Shown: piece after piece, positions 16,766 through 25,732 of the stretch
How the letters are laid out: each line of letters begins with the position of its first letter
How positions within the stretch are numbered: the stretch's first letter is position 1
Origin: UBA668 sp043740085
GTDB taxonomy: Bacteria; Actinomycetota; Acidimicrobiia; Acidimicrobiales; Ilumatobacteraceae
Direction: 5' to 3'
Assembly: GCA_043740085.1 (NCBI GenBank)
Contig: JAYUCY010000143.1
Location: 15,713-79,712, forward strand
Length of the DNA: 64,000 nucleotides
Program-made: the position numbers and the translations under genes
The notes under the pieces: generated by a model
The model's input: only the letters and a program-made list of their open reading frames with translations
Databases searched by the model: none
What the model was told of the DNA's origin: nothing

Positions 16766-17313
16766 CACGGCTGTACCTCGTCCGCCATGGGCGCGCCGCT
16801 GCCGGGTGGAACACCGACCCAGACCCGGGGCTCGACGTGGCCGGTCGCCAGCAGGTGGTGGAAATGACCGCTCGCCTCGCGCCGCTCGGTCCGTTTGACC
16901 TGGTCACCAGCCCGTTGCTGCGCTGCCAGGAAACCGCCGCCGGCCTTGCGTCGGCGTGGAACACCGTGGCGCGTATCGAGCCCGGCGTCGCTGAGATTCC
17001 GTCGCCGGAAGGCATTGCCATGGCGGACCGTGTCGAGTGGCTACGGCTGGCGATGGCCGGCACCTGGTCGGCGATGGGGCCGCGTTACACGTCGTTCCGT
17101 GACGGCGTGGCGGAGACTGTGCGGGCGCTACCCAACGACACTGTGGTCACCAGCCACTTCATCGCCATCAATGCCGTGATCGGCGCTGCGCTGGGTGACG
17201 ACCGGATGGTCATCCGCAGTCTCGACAACTGTTCCGTCACCGTCATCGACGTTGTGGATGGTGTGCTACACCTCGTCGAAGGCGGCCACGAGGCCGACAC
17301 ATTGATTCGCTGA
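16762..17313 (+). CDS. Histidine phosphatase family protein
   Basis: Phosphoglycerate-mutase-like phosphatase of 183 residues. The catalytic motif is LVRHGRAA near the N-terminus (phospho-His at about 9). The second histidine is in VVTSHFIAINAVIG, and SPLLRCQETA is the conserved Arg-containing loop. The substrate is unknown. It probably shares a transcript with the upstream PIG-L gene. Confidence 0.9.
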   Translation: MTRLYLVRHGRAAAGWNTDPDPGLDVAGRQQVVEMTARLAPLGPFDLVTSPLLRCQETAAGLASAWNTVARIEPGVAEIPSPEGIAMADRVEWLRLAMAGTWSAMGPRYTSFRDGVAETVRALPNDTVVTSHFIAINAVIGAALGDDRMVIRSLDNCSVTVIDVVDGVLHLVEGGHEADTLIR

Positions 17314-17368
17314 TCTCTCGGTACATGGTGACTGACCTGCCGAATCGCGAATGTGCTGGCAGACTTTG

Positions 17369-18073
17369 ATGATGACGTCACGGCGAACACTTGTGGGACT
17401 GGTCTGCATGGCGGCACTCGTTGCCGCTGGGTGCAGCGACGAGAGCAGCAGCGCGAACACCACCACCTCGGTGGCCGCGACAACCACCACCGCGGTCGCA
17501 GCCACTACAACAGTCGCGCCGACAACCACGTCGACCACTTCCACCATCTCGACGACGGTGCCAGCAATCACGACAACGACGATCGCGAAGGTCAAGGGCT
17601 TGCCGTTGTCAGCCGCCGGCCTAGGTGATGCCTTGTTCGATGCCGATGCCGATGGCGTGGTCGATTTTGTGAACTCCATTCTCGGTATCCCCACCACCGA
17701 CTCTGGCTGGGTCGATGCGACGGCGAATGGTGTCGGCTGCCCCGGCACCGTAATTCGCTTCGTCGACTGGAACGATCTGTCGCTGTTCTTCACCGACGAC
17801 ATCACCGCCGTCCGTCACTTCGCGGCCTACACCTACGGCCCGGCGTTCGCCGCAGCCATCTCGCCGTATGGCTTGGCCACCGACGCGGGTATCGGCGTTG
17901 GCTCATCAGTGGCCGAGTTGCGTGCCGCCTACCCGGCCGTGAACATCCTGCCGGAGGACGAGTTCTCGGGGCCGAGTTTTGAGATCGAAGCCGGCCTTCG
18001 CGGCGTGCTCACCGGCACTGCCGACACTGACGTGATCCTGTCATTCGTTGGCGGCTTCGGCTGCGGCGAATAG
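17369..18073 (+). CDS. Putative lipoprotein with Thr-rich linker
   Basis: Exported protein of 234 residues: a signal peptide ending in a lipobox (LVAAGC, Cys near 21), then about 50 residues of Thr/Ala/Val repeats, then a folded domain of about 160 residues with three cysteines. The fold is not recognised; GWVDATANGVGCPGTVIRFV and VGSSVAELRAAYPAV resemble small uncharacterised actinobacterial lipoproteins. ATG 17369 or 17372 both give a good signal peptide. No functional link to neighbours is evident. Confidence 0.75.
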   Translation: MMTSRRTLVGLVCMAALVAAGCSDESSSANTTTSVAATTTTAVAATTTVAPTTTSTTSTISTTVPAITTTTIAKVKGLPLSAAGLGDALFDADADGVVDFVNSILGIPTTDSGWVDATANGVGCPGTVIRFVDWNDLSLFFTDDITAVRHFAAYTYGPAFAAAISPYGLATDAGIGVGSSVAELRAAYPAVNILPEDEFSGPSFEIEAGLRGVLTGTADTDVILSFVGGFGCGE

Positions 18074-18083
18074 AGTCCCGCAC

Positions 18084-18464
18084 ATGATGGCCAACGGGCT
18101 GGCAACGGTCCGCGACATCCATGAGCTGTGGGCATGGGTGGTCATCATCGGCAACGCCCTCGCCGCGCTGTGGGCACTCGCCGCCAACTGGGTGCCGGCC
18201 GTCCGCGGCCGTGCGCTGTGGTGGTTCATCGGCGCAGCCCAAGTGGCCGTGGTTGTGCAGGCCTTCCTCGGCGCGATCATGGTCGGCAAGTACAAGGTTC
18301 CATTGCCGCAGTTTCATGCGTTCTATGGCTTCTTTGCCATCATCACGATCGCGATCATCTACAGCTACCGCTTCCAGATGAAGCATCGTCTGTATCTGCT
18401 CTACGGCTTCGGCAGCCTCTTCGTGATGGGCCTCGGCATTCGTGCCATGGTGCTGCACACCTAG
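18084..18464 (+). CDS. Small integral membrane protein of unknown function
   Basis: A 126-residue protein with four predicted helices (about 15-32, 40-60, 72-92, 100-120). It has a conserved-looking HELWAWVVIIGNALAALWAL at the start and PLPQFHAFYGF in the third helix. Histidines in helices raise the possibility of haem or metal binding (as in b561-like small proteins), but no family is assigned. ATG 18084 is chosen; it starts 10 bp after the lipoprotein stop, so co-transcription is likely. Confidence 0.7.
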   Translation: MMANGLATVRDIHELWAWVVIIGNALAALWALAANWVPAVRGRALWWFIGAAQVAVVVQAFLGAIMVGKYKVPLPQFHAFYGFFAIITIAIIYSYRFQMKHRLYLLYGFGSLFVMGLGIRAMVLHT

Positions 18465-18501
18465 ACCGTGTGCAGGTATGCATCAGCCTGCGCCGATACC
18501 A

Positions 18502-20289
18502 CTAGAGGGCGGCGGCGAGATGCTGCAACTGGTTGGTGAGCTCGGCCGGGAGCCGATCACCGAACTGCGCCAGGTGTGCTTCGAACTGCGGCAGCGCGGC
18601 CTTCCAACCATCCACATCGACGGACAGCAGCGCGGCCATGTCGGCGTCGCTGACGTCGAGGCCGGTGATGTCGAGGCCGCCCGTGACGGGCAGGTAACCA
18701 ATGGCTGTCCTGACCGCGTCGGCAGTGCCGTCGAGGCGCTCGAACACCCACTTGAGCACGCGCGAGTTTTCGCCATAACCGGGCCACAGGAAGCGGCCGT
18801 CGTCGTCGCGACGGAACCAGTTGACAAAGAAGATCTTCGGCAGGTTGGAGGCGTCGGCTGCAGCACCGAGGGCCAGCCAATGGGCGAAGTAGTCGCCCAT
18901 GTTGTAACCGCAGAACGGCAGCATGGCCATCGGGTCGAAGCGCAGTACGCCGGCAGCGCTTTGCTGTGCAGCCGTGGTCTCCGAGCCCATCGTGGCACCC
19001 AGGAACACACCGTGATTCCAGTCGAACGCTTGGTTGACCAGCGGCACCGTCGTGCGGCGGCGGCCACCGAACAAGATGGCGCTGATCGGCACGCCGGCCG
19101 GGTCCTGCCACTCGTCGGCAATTGACGGGCACTGCGAGGCCGGCGCAGTGAAGCGGGCGTTGGGGTGCGCCGCCGGCGTCTCGCTCTCCGGTGTCCAGGC
19201 ATTGCCCTTCCAGTCGGTGGCACGGGCTGGCTTGTCGTCGCTCATGCCCTCCCACCACACGTCGCCCTGCGAGGTGAGCGCCGTATTGGTGAAGATGCTG
19301 TTGGCGTGCAGGCTGTGCATCGCATTTGCATTCGTGGCCCAGCCGGTGCCGGGGGCCACGCCGAAAAAACCGGCCTCGGGGTTGATCGCGTACAGGCGGC
19401 CGTCGGCGCCGTGCTTCATCCAGCAGATGTCGTCGCCAACGGTCTCGGCCTTCCAACCGGGGATGGTGGGGACGAGCATGGCCAGGTTGGTCTTGCCGCA
19501 CGCACTGGGGAAGGCGGCCGCGATGAACTTGGATTGGCCGGCCGGGTTGGTGAGCTTGAGGATCAGCATGTGCTCGGCCAGCCAGCCGTCGTCGCGTGCC
19601 ATCACCGAAGCGATGCGCAGCGCGAAGCACTTCTTGCCGAGCAGTGCGTTGCCGCCGTAGCCCGAGCCGTAGGACATGATCTCGCGGGTGTCGGGGAAGT
19701 GAACGATGTACTTGTTGTCCGGGTTGCACGGCCACGCAGAGTCGGCCTGGCCCGGCTCGAGCGGTGCGCCGACGGAGTGCAAGCACGGCACCCATTCGCC
19801 GTCGCCCAGCACGTCGAGAGCGCCTTGGCCCATGCGGGTCATGATGCGCATGTTGGTGGCAACGTAGGCGCTGTCGGTGAGCTGCACACCGATATGAGCG
19901 ATTGGCGAGCCAAGCGGGCCCATGCTGAACGGCACGACGTACATCGTGCGGCCCTTCATTGCGCCGGTGTAGAGCGCGTTCATTTCTGCGCGCATCTCGT
20001 CGGGGTCGCGCCAGTTGTTGGTGGGCCCAGCGTCGTCTTCCTTGATTGAGCAAATGAAGGTGCGGTCTTCCACGCGGGCGACGTCGCCTGGGTCGCTGTG
20101 CGCCCAGTAACTGTTGGGGCGCTTGGCCTCATCGAGCTTGGTGAAGATGCCTGCCTCGACCAGGCTCTGCGCCAGACAGTCGTACTCCTCGGCGGAGCCG
20201 TCGCACCAGTAGACGTCGGACGGCTGAAGAATTGCTGCCCAATCTGCCACCCACCGCTGCAATCGAGTGTTGCTCGTGGTTCCAGTCAT
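18502..20289 (-). CDS. pckG: Phosphoenolpyruvate carboxykinase (GTP)
   Basis: GTP-dependent PEPCK (oxaloacetate + GTP to PEP + CO2 + GDP), the gluconeogenic entry enzyme. At 595 residues it has the length of the GTP class. FPSACGKTNLAML near residue 261 is the P-loop with its reactive Cys; SYGSGYGGNALLGKKCFALR and FGGRRRTTVPLV are class signatures. AAGGAGAA lies 7 nt before ATG 20289, fixing the start. The gene is monocistronic by context: it is preceded on the same strand by a strong terminator (20360-20389), and beyond its end lies a convergent membrane protein gene. Confidence 0.97.
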   Translation of the reverse strand: MTGTTSNTRLQRWVADWAAILQPSDVYWCDGSAEEYDCLAQSLVEAGIFTKLDEAKRPNSYWAHSDPGDVARVEDRTFICSIKEDDAGPTNNWRDPDEMRAEMNALYTGAMKGRTMYVVPFSMGPLGSPIAHIGVQLTDSAYVATNMRIMTRMGQGALDVLGDGEWVPCLHSVGAPLEPGQADSAWPCNPDNKYIVHFPDTREIMSYGSGYGGNALLGKKCFALRIASVMARDDGWLAEHMLILKLTNPAGQSKFIAAAFPSACGKTNLAMLVPTIPGWKAETVGDDICWMKHGADGRLYAINPEAGFFGVAPGTGWATNANAMHSLHANSIFTNTALTSQGDVWWEGMSDDKPARATDWKGNAWTPESETPAAHPNARFTAPASQCPSIADEWQDPAGVPISAILFGGRRRTTVPLVNQAFDWNHGVFLGATMGSETTAAQQSAAGVLRFDPMAMLPFCGYNMGDYFAHWLALGAAADASNLPKIFFVNWFRRDDDGRFLWPGYGENSRVLKWVFERLDGTADAVRTAIGYLPVTGGLDITGLDVSDADMAALLSVDVDGWKAALPQFEAHLAQFGDRLPAELTNQLQHLAAAL

Positions 20290-20359
20290 TCCGGCGTTCT
20301 CCTTCGGGGGGATGTGCACAGCATGGTGCTCGATCTCAGTCTGCCAAACGCGACCCTTC

Positions 20360-20389
20360 AACAAGAAAAGCCCGACCTCACGGCCGGGC
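20360..20389 (-). terminator. Rho-independent terminator after rpmB and the CSD-like gene
   Basis: Read on the minus strand, GCCCGgcc, a short loop and ggtCGGGC form a hairpin (20370-20389), followed by TTTTCTTGTT (20360-20369). It lies 66 bp beyond the stop of the cold-shock-like gene and ends the rpmB unit before pckG. Confidence 0.85.
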
Positions 20390-20410
20390 GATTTCATTGG
20401 ACTGAACTCT

Positions 20411-20455
20411 CAACGACAGGTCACTCGACGACAGGTCACTCGACGACAGGTCACT
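20411..20455. repeat. Three tandem copies of a 15-bp unit
   Basis: CAACGACAGGTCACT (20411-20425) is followed by two identical copies of CGACGACAGGTCACT (20426-20440, 20441-20455). The array begins at the stop codon of the CSD-like gene on the minus strand and lies between that stop and the terminator, so it would be in the 3' untranslated part of the transcript. Confidence 0.9.
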
Positions 20456-20676
20456 CAACTACCCGGGGTCTCCATGTCGACTTCGCTGCCGAGACGAAGG
20501 TGAGTGGCCCGCCCCGACGCATCGAGATCGAACACCACGCGCTGGCCTTGGCGCAGCATGCGGAAGATGGAACCGGCGAGCGCATCGGTGGCCAATTCGT
20601 AGTCAGCCATGTCGGTGTCGCACATGACGACACCGTCGGCCGACGCTGGATCGAAGCTCTTGATGACACCCTGCAC
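20455..20676 (-). CDS. Cold-shock-domain-like small protein
   Basis: A 73-residue protein whose N-terminus MQGVIKSFDPASADGVV has the pattern of a cold-shock domain (G.IK.F....G.G.I) and whose QGQRVVFDLDASGRATHL matches the later GQ.V.F strand. The aromatic RNP1/RNP2 residues are largely missing, so nucleic-acid binding is uncertain. The GTG start follows the rpmB stop by 8 bp with a GAGG before it; no ATG is available. It appears co-transcribed with rpmB and ends at a strong terminator. Confidence 0.65.
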   Translation of the reverse strand: MQGVIKSFDPASADGVVMCDTDMADYELATDALAGSIFRMLRQGQRVVFDLDASGRATHLRLGSEVDMETPGS

Positions 20677-20684
20677 GGGATGCC

Positions 20685-20876
20685 TCAGCCGGCCTTGACG
20701 ATCTTGCCGCTCTTGATGCAACCGGTGCACACATAGAGCCGCTTGGGTGAGCCGCTGACGAGCGCGCGCACCCGCTGGATGTTTGGATTCCAACGGCGCT
20801 TGGTGCGACGGTGGGAGTGCGACACGTTCATGCCCCAGCTCGGGCCTTTGCCACACACTTCACATACTGCTGCCAT
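20685..20876 (-). CDS. rpmB: 50S ribosomal protein L28
   Basis: Ribosomal large-subunit protein of 63 residues, the usual size. MAAVCEVCGKGPSWGMNVSH and the RRTKRRWNPNIQ stretch are diagnostic. CEVCG and CTGC form a zinc-type C+ pair set, so this is the zinc-binding paralogue class. It is divergent from the DAK2/recG genes, an arrangement also known in other Gram-positives. Confidence 0.97.
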   Translation of the reverse strand: MAAVCEVCGKGPSWGMNVSHSHRRTKRRWNPNIQRVRALVSGSPKRLYVCTGCIKSGKIVKAG

Positions 20877-20950
20877 GACGTAACTTCTTCCACGAGCGAT
20901 CTCAACGAGCGCAAAGATGCTACCAGCGAACTTCCTGCAACCGCCAAGCC

Positions 20951-20973
20951 CGCACCGGCATCTGTGCGGTGCG
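20951..20973. promoter_or_regulatory. Inverted repeat in the rpmB/DAK2 divergent spacer
   Basis: CGCACCG (20951-20957) pairs with CGGTGCG (20967-20973) across 9 nt, between the divergent rpmB and DAK2 genes and 22 bp before the GTG at 20996. It could be an operator or an RNA hairpin in the DAK2 leader. Confidence 0.35.
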
Positions 20974-20995
20974 TGCTGTCAGTAGTCTTGCCGCC

Positions 20996-22672
20996 GTGCC
21001 GACCCTGGAACATCTCAGCTCCGATGCGTTGCGCAACACCGTCATCACCTTTCGCGATGCAATGAAGGCGCACGCCGCCGGCATCAACAAGCTCAATGTG
21101 TACCCCGTGCCCGATGGCGACACGGGCACCAACATGGCTCGCACGCTTGATGCCGTCGTTGCCGAGATGGAGGGCGCCGACCGTGCGATGGCCCCTACCT
21201 GCGACGCAATCAGCCACGGCAGCCTGATGGGTGCCCGCGGTAACAGCGGCGTCATCCTCAGTCAGATCCTGCGGGGCATGGCTGGCACGCTGAAGGAGGC
21301 CACCGAGGGCACTGGAACCAAGGTGGCTGAGGCGTTGAAGGCGGCCTCTGCCGCTGCCTACCAAGCGGTCCTGAAGCCGATCGAGGGCACCATCCTCACC
21401 GTGGTGCGCGAGTCCGCCGATGCAGCACATGACGCAGCGCAGGATGGCGGCTCGCTGGTCGTGGTGCTGCGCGCTGCTCGCGCGGCAGGCAAGTCGGCGC
21501 TCGATCGCACACCCGAGATGCTGCCGGTGCTCAAGGATGCGGGCGTGGTCGATGCCGGCGGGGCGGGTTTCCTGCTGCTCCTCGATTCTGCGCTGCACGT
21601 CGTTGATGGCGTCCCCATTCCTGAGCCCGACGACATCGACGGCCCGACTGCCGAACAGCTGGAGGCCGTGGCGCATCGCCGCGCTACCGACGGTGGCGTC
21701 GATATCACTGAGCTGCGCTACGAGGTCATGTACTTCCTGCACCTCGATGATGGCAAGATCGAGAACTTCAAGCAGGACTGGGGCGAGATCGGCGACAGCA
21801 TCGTGGTCGTCGGCGGCGACGGCCTGTGGAACTGCCACGTCCATACCAACGACATCGGCGCCGCCATCGAGGTCGCTATCGATCTGGGTGGCCGACCGAA
21901 GCAGATCCGCGTGACCGACCTGTTCGAGGAGATGGCGGCGGAGCATGCGCATCGCGAGGAAGCGCTCCTGGGCGGAGGCCACGCACCCAAGGCTGGTGCC
22001 GGCTTGCCTCCCGTGACGTGCGCAATCGTCGCTGTCTCCAGCGGCGACGGGCTCTCTGAGCTTTTCGCCGCACTTGGTGTGCAGGGCGTGGTCACCGGTG
22101 GGCAGACGCTGAACCCGTCGACTGCCGAACTGCTGGCTGCGGTGGAGGCGGTCAACGCGCAGCAGGTTGTAGTGCTGCCGAACAACAAGAACATCATTCC
22201 TGTCGCCCAGCAGCTTGATGCGCTGACCAGCAAGACGGTCTTCGTGGTGCCCACGAAGTCGATGCCCGAGGCGTTGGCCGCTTTGGTGCTGTACGACCCG
22301 GAGGCCGACGCGGCCGTCAACGCCGAGGAGATGTCCGAATCTGCCGAGTCGATGGCCACCGGCGAGGTCACCCAGGCCGTGCGGGCAACGAACAGCGATG
22401 CCGGCCCGATTGAAGAAGGCGACTGGATTGGCATCGTGCGCGGCGACGGCATCGTGGTGGTCAGCGGCACGCTCGACGGCGCCACCGTTGCGCTGCTGGA
22501 GCACCTGGTTGCGCCCGGTCGCGAGATCGTGACGGTCATCGAAGGCCGTACTGCCAGCGGCGGTCATACCGATGTCATCCACGCGTGGCTCGAAGAGCAT
22601 CGTCCTGGCGTGCAGGTGGAAGTGCACCGCGGCGGTCAGCCGCTGTACCCCTACCTCTTCGGCGTCGAGTGA
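20996..22672 (+). CDS. DAK2-domain protein, fatty acid kinase FakA-like
   Basis: Two-domain kinase of 558 residues. The N-terminal DAK2/Dha kinase L-like domain carries NVYPVPDGDTGTNM (Mg/ATP-binding Asp cluster, about 34-47) and HGSLMGARGNSGVILSQILRG. The C-terminal half (YloV-type, from about 320) has VPTKSMPEALAALVLYDPE. In Firmicutes, FakA phosphorylates FakB-bound fatty acids; here the partner FakB is not in the window, so that role is inferred from family. GTG 20996 fits the family start. The stop overlaps recG by 4 nt (GTGA). Confidence 0.88.
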   Translation: MPTLEHLSSDALRNTVITFRDAMKAHAAGINKLNVYPVPDGDTGTNMARTLDAVVAEMEGADRAMAPTCDAISHGSLMGARGNSGVILSQILRGMAGTLKEATEGTGTKVAEALKAASAAAYQAVLKPIEGTILTVVRESADAAHDAAQDGGSLVVVLRAARAAGKSALDRTPEMLPVLKDAGVVDAGGAGFLLLLDSALHVVDGVPIPEPDDIDGPTAEQLEAVAHRRATDGGVDITELRYEVMYFLHLDDGKIENFKQDWGEIGDSIVVVGGDGLWNCHVHTNDIGAAIEVAIDLGGRPKQIRVTDLFEEMAAEHAHREEALLGGGHAPKAGAGLPPVTCAIVAVSSGDGLSELFAALGVQGVVTGGQTLNPSTAELLAAVEAVNAQQVVVLPNNKNIIPVAQQLDALTSKTVFVVPTKSMPEALAALVLYDPEADAAVNAEEMSESAESMATGEVTQAVRATNSDAGPIEEGDWIGIVRGDGIVVVSGTLDGATVALLEHLVAPGREIVTVIEGRTASGGHTDVIHAWLEEHRPGVQVEVHRGGQPLYPYLFGVE

Positions 22673-24792
22673 ACGAGATCACCCTTCGCGACCTGTCCGC
22701 GATCGGTGTCGATCGGCTGAAGGGGGTGGGTGAGAAGAAGCTTGCCTCGCTGCGCGAAGTCGGTGTGGAGAACGTGCTCGACCTCCTCACCACCTATCCG
22801 AGGCGATGGGTTGACCGCACCAACGAGTGTCGCGTCAGCGACCTGCAGGCGGGGCAGGAGGCGCTCGTGTTGGTCGCCGTCCGATCCGTCACCAAGCGGG
22901 TCGGGCGTAATCGACGTTCCATCGTGGAAGCGGTCGTCGGCGATGGCAGCGGCCGCTTTCACGTTGTGTTCTTCAACCAGCCGTGGCGCGAGAAGCAACT
23001 GCGCGAGGGTCTGCAGATTGCGTTGTTCGGGAAGCCGGAAGTGTTCCGTGGCGGGCTGCAGATGACGAACCCAATCGTCGACATGATCGGCGACCGCACT
23101 GGGCGCATCGTCCCCATCTATCCACAGAGCGAGAAGGCGGCGCTGAGCACGTGGGAGATTGCGGGCTGGGTGGAGGATGCGCTCAAGCGCTGCGAGCCAC
23201 GCAGCCTGGCCGACCCCGTCCCCTCCGCGGTGCGTCAGCGGCTGGGTCTGATCTCACGCAGCAAGGCGTTGCACAACATTCACCTTCCCGAGACGATGGG
23301 GGAGAAGGAGGTGGCCCGCCGCCGGTTGGCGTTCGACGAGTTGCTGCGCGTACAGACCGTGCTGGTGATGCGCAAGCGGGCCATCGAGCGCGAGTCACGC
23401 GGAATCCGCCACAAGCTGGACGGCGAGTTGGTCGAACGTCTGCGTGCAGCGCTGCCCTACGAGCTGACCGGCGCGCAAAAGCGAACGATTGACGAGATCG
23501 AAGTCGACCTCGCCGGCCCGCACCCGATGCATCGGCTGCTGCAGGGCGACGTCGGCTCGGGCAAGACGCTCGTTGCCGTCAGCGCGATGCTCACGGCGGT
23601 ACAGGGTGGGCATCAGGGCGCATTGATGGCGCCAACCGAAGTGCTCGCCGAGCAACACGCGGCTGGTGTTCGTCGACTGTTGCAGGGTGTCACCGTGCCC
23701 GATCCGGGCAACCTCTTCGGCGATAGGCCGCTGCGCGTCGAACTGCTGACCAACCGCATCACGGGCAGCGATCGGCGCGACGTGATGGCCGGCCTGGCCG
23801 ATGGCGCGGTGGACATCGCCATCGGCACACATGCGCTCATTCAGGAGGGCGTGCAGTTCCACAGCCTGGGAGTGGTCGTTGTCGACGAGCAGCACCGCTT
23901 CGGCGTCGAGCAGCGTGCCGCGCTACGCGCGAAGGGCGACGGCGATGTGGTGCCTGATGTGCTGGTGATGACCGCCACGCCGATTCCGCGCACCGCCGCG
24001 ATGACGGTCTACGGCGATCTGGATGTGAGCGTGCTCGACGAGCTGCCACCGGGTCGCACACCCATTGTGACGAAGTGGGCGAATGGTCCGCTGATGGAGC
24101 AGGGAGCCTGGGCGACAGTTCGCGAGGAGGTCGCCGCGGGCCGTCAGGCGTTTGTGGTCTGTCCGCTCATTGAGGAGAGCGAGAAGCTGGAGGTGGCCAG
24201 CGCGCAGGAGATGTATGAGCGGCTGCACTACGACGAGCTGAAGGGTCTGCGCATGGCGCTGCTCCATGGGCGGATGCCGTCAGTGGAGAAGGAGGCCGTC
24301 ATGGAGTCGTTCCGCCGCGGCGACCTCGATGTGCTGGTCGCGACGACTGTCATCGAGGTCGGTGTGGACGTACCCAACGCAACGGTGATGGTGATAGTCG
24401 ATGCCGACCGCTTCGGTATCGCGCAGCTGCACCAGCTGCGCGGGCGTGTTGGTCGCGGTGTGCACCCGTCGACATGTTGGCTGGTGACGCAAGCGGTCGA
24501 GGGTCGCAACCCGCGGGTCGAGGCGCTGGTGGCCACCACCGACGGTTTCGAGCTGGCGGAGGTCGACCTCGACCTTCGCGGTGAGGGCACGCTGATGAAC
24601 ACAGCCCAAAAGGGTCGCAGCGACTTGCGTCTGGCGTCCTTGCGGCGCGACCGCGAGCTCGTGGCGCTGGCTCGTGAGGTTGCGTTCGAGATTGTTGATC
24701 CAGATCCGATGCTGGACAACAACCCGCTGCTGCTCGACGAGCTGCGCCTTCTGTTCACCGCCGACGACGAAGCGTTTCTCTTCAAGAACTGA
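22669..24792 (+). CDS. recG: ATP-dependent DNA helicase RecG
   Basis: Branch-migration helicase that remodels stalled replication forks and Holliday junctions; 707 residues, normal for RecG. The N-terminal wedge/OB region contains FFNQPWREKQL. GDVGSGKTLVA (about 293) is Walker A, VVDEQHRFGV is the DEQH box, MTATPIPRT is motif III, and VATTVIEVGVDVP with QLHQLRGRVGRG are motifs V and VI. The GTG start overlaps the DAK2 stop by 4 nt. Confidence 0.97.
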   Translation: MNEITLRDLSAIGVDRLKGVGEKKLASLREVGVENVLDLLTTYPRRWVDRTNECRVSDLQAGQEALVLVAVRSVTKRVGRNRRSIVEAVVGDGSGRFHVVFFNQPWREKQLREGLQIALFGKPEVFRGGLQMTNPIVDMIGDRTGRIVPIYPQSEKAALSTWEIAGWVEDALKRCEPRSLADPVPSAVRQRLGLISRSKALHNIHLPETMGEKEVARRRLAFDELLRVQTVLVMRKRAIERESRGIRHKLDGELVERLRAALPYELTGAQKRTIDEIEVDLAGPHPMHRLLQGDVGSGKTLVAVSAMLTAVQGGHQGALMAPTEVLAEQHAAGVRRLLQGVTVPDPGNLFGDRPLRVELLTNRITGSDRRDVMAGLADGAVDIAIGTHALIQEGVQFHSLGVVVVDEQHRFGVEQRAALRAKGDGDVVPDVLVMTATPIPRTAAMTVYGDLDVSVLDELPPGRTPIVTKWANGPLMEQGAWATVREEVAAGRQAFVVCPLIEESEKLEVASAQEMYERLHYDELKGLRMALLHGRMPSVEKEAVMESFRRGDLDVLVATTVIEVGVDVPNATVMVIVDADRFGIAQLHQLRGRVGRGVHPSTCWLVTQAVEGRNPRVEALVATTDGFELAEVDLDLRGEGTLMNTAQKGRSDLRLASLRRDRELVALAREVAFEIVDPDPMLDNNPLLLDELRLLFTADDEAFLFKN

Positions 24793-24828
24793 CGTCCGAG
24801 GTTCGCTCGGTTCGGGCAGACTGCACGA

Positions 24829-25386
24829 ATGCGCCGTTCACTTGCCGCTCTCGTCGCCTGCCTCGTTGTGTTTTCAGCGTGCTCCGACACGGGTTCCAGC
24901 TCCGACTCGACTGTCGCTCCGGGCGAGACGGCGGCTCCGGTTACGGGTGAGCCGGAGGGCACGCAGACCTTCACCGGTCTTGAGCAGACCCACGTGGATA
25001 CGCCGGTGGATTACCCGCAGACACCGCCCGTGGGCGGCCCGCACACCCAGGCGTGGCAAACCTGCGGCTTTTACGACGTCGAGTTCCCCAAGGAGCGTGG
25101 CGTGCACTCAATGGAACATGGCGCAGTCTGGATCTCGTACACGGCTGGACTGCCCGATGCCGACCTCGCATTGCTGAAGGCGTTTGCCGAGAGCGGCAAG
25201 GAAGTGTTGGTCAGCCCGTTCACCGGTTTGCCGACCCTCATCGTCGCGTCGGCCTGGGGCAAGCAGTTACACCTTGAGTCGGTCAACGACCCACGCCTCG
25301 CACAGTTTGTGACCCTGTTCGACGACGGCCCACAAACGCCAGAGAAGAATACCCCCTGCGCGCAAGGCACCACCGGCACCAACTGA
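24829..25386 (+). CDS. DUF3105 lipoprotein
   Basis: Exported 185-residue lipoprotein. The signal ends in VFSACSD (Cys near 18), and a Ser/Thr/Pro linker follows. The DUF3105 core is recognisable: HVDTPVDYPQTPPVGGPH, CGFYD, VHSMEHGAVWISY and a terminal Cys pair. The conserved histidines and methionine suggest a metal site, but the function is not established. It lies 36 bp after recG. Confidence 0.88.
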   Translation: MRRSLAALVACLVVFSACSDTGSSSDSTVAPGETAAPVTGEPEGTQTFTGLEQTHVDTPVDYPQTPPVGGPHTQAWQTCGFYDVEFPKERGVHSMEHGAVWISYTAGLPDADLALLKAFAESGKEVLVSPFTGLPTLIVASAWGKQLHLESVNDPRLAQFVTLFDDGPQTPEKNTPCAQGTTGTN

Positions 25387-25505
25387 TGAGACCAGACCGG
25401 CTGGAGGTGTCCATGCCCGCGATCCGCCGTCAGCGCCCGACGGGTCGGCGCGTACAGCGCGGCTGGCCACCGGTGGTCGGACCGGTGGTCGGTACCGGCT
25501 GTCGT

Positions 25506-25697
25506 TTACCAGCTGGCGTGGTCGGGGGAGCCGTCGCCCTCGTCGGGCAGCACCAGATCCCAGCGGTCGCGGCAGTCTTCGCAGCGGTAGGCAACGATGT
25601 CGCCGGGCAACCAGATGCCGTCCTCGGTGGGGTGCGTGAGCAGGTGGCAACGGCCCCCGCAATCGACGCAGGTGATGGTGGGTTCCGGTTGCAGCAC
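25506..25697 (-). CDS. Small zinc-ribbon protein
   Basis: A 63-residue acidic protein with two CxxC knuckles: ITCVDCGG near residue 10 and YRCEDCRDRW near 40. This looks like a single zinc ribbon, with no other domain. Start GTG 25697 on the minus strand is 35 bp from the divergent rsmD start. Small size and unusual start make it a moderate call; the zinc-knuckle spacing supports it. The 119 bp beyond its stop (25387-25505) hold only a 12-bp direct repeat (ACCGGTGGTCGG). Confidence 0.65.
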   Translation of the reverse strand: MLQPEPTITCVDCGGRCHLLTHPTEDGIWLPGDIVAYRCEDCRDRWDLVLPDEGDGSPDHASW

Positions 25698-25732
25698 GCC
25701 CGTAGTCTGGCCGAGATGGAAGCGGAGACGGC

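Noticed and set aside
18472..18491. Hairpin GCAGG/CCTGC between the membrane protein gene and pckG
   Set aside because: Five-base stem with a 10-nt loop and no T tract; too weak to call a terminator.
20828..22627. Minus-strand frame of about 600 codons opposite the DAK2 gene
   Set aside because: Shadow of the DAK2 protein, and it would also overlap rpmB.
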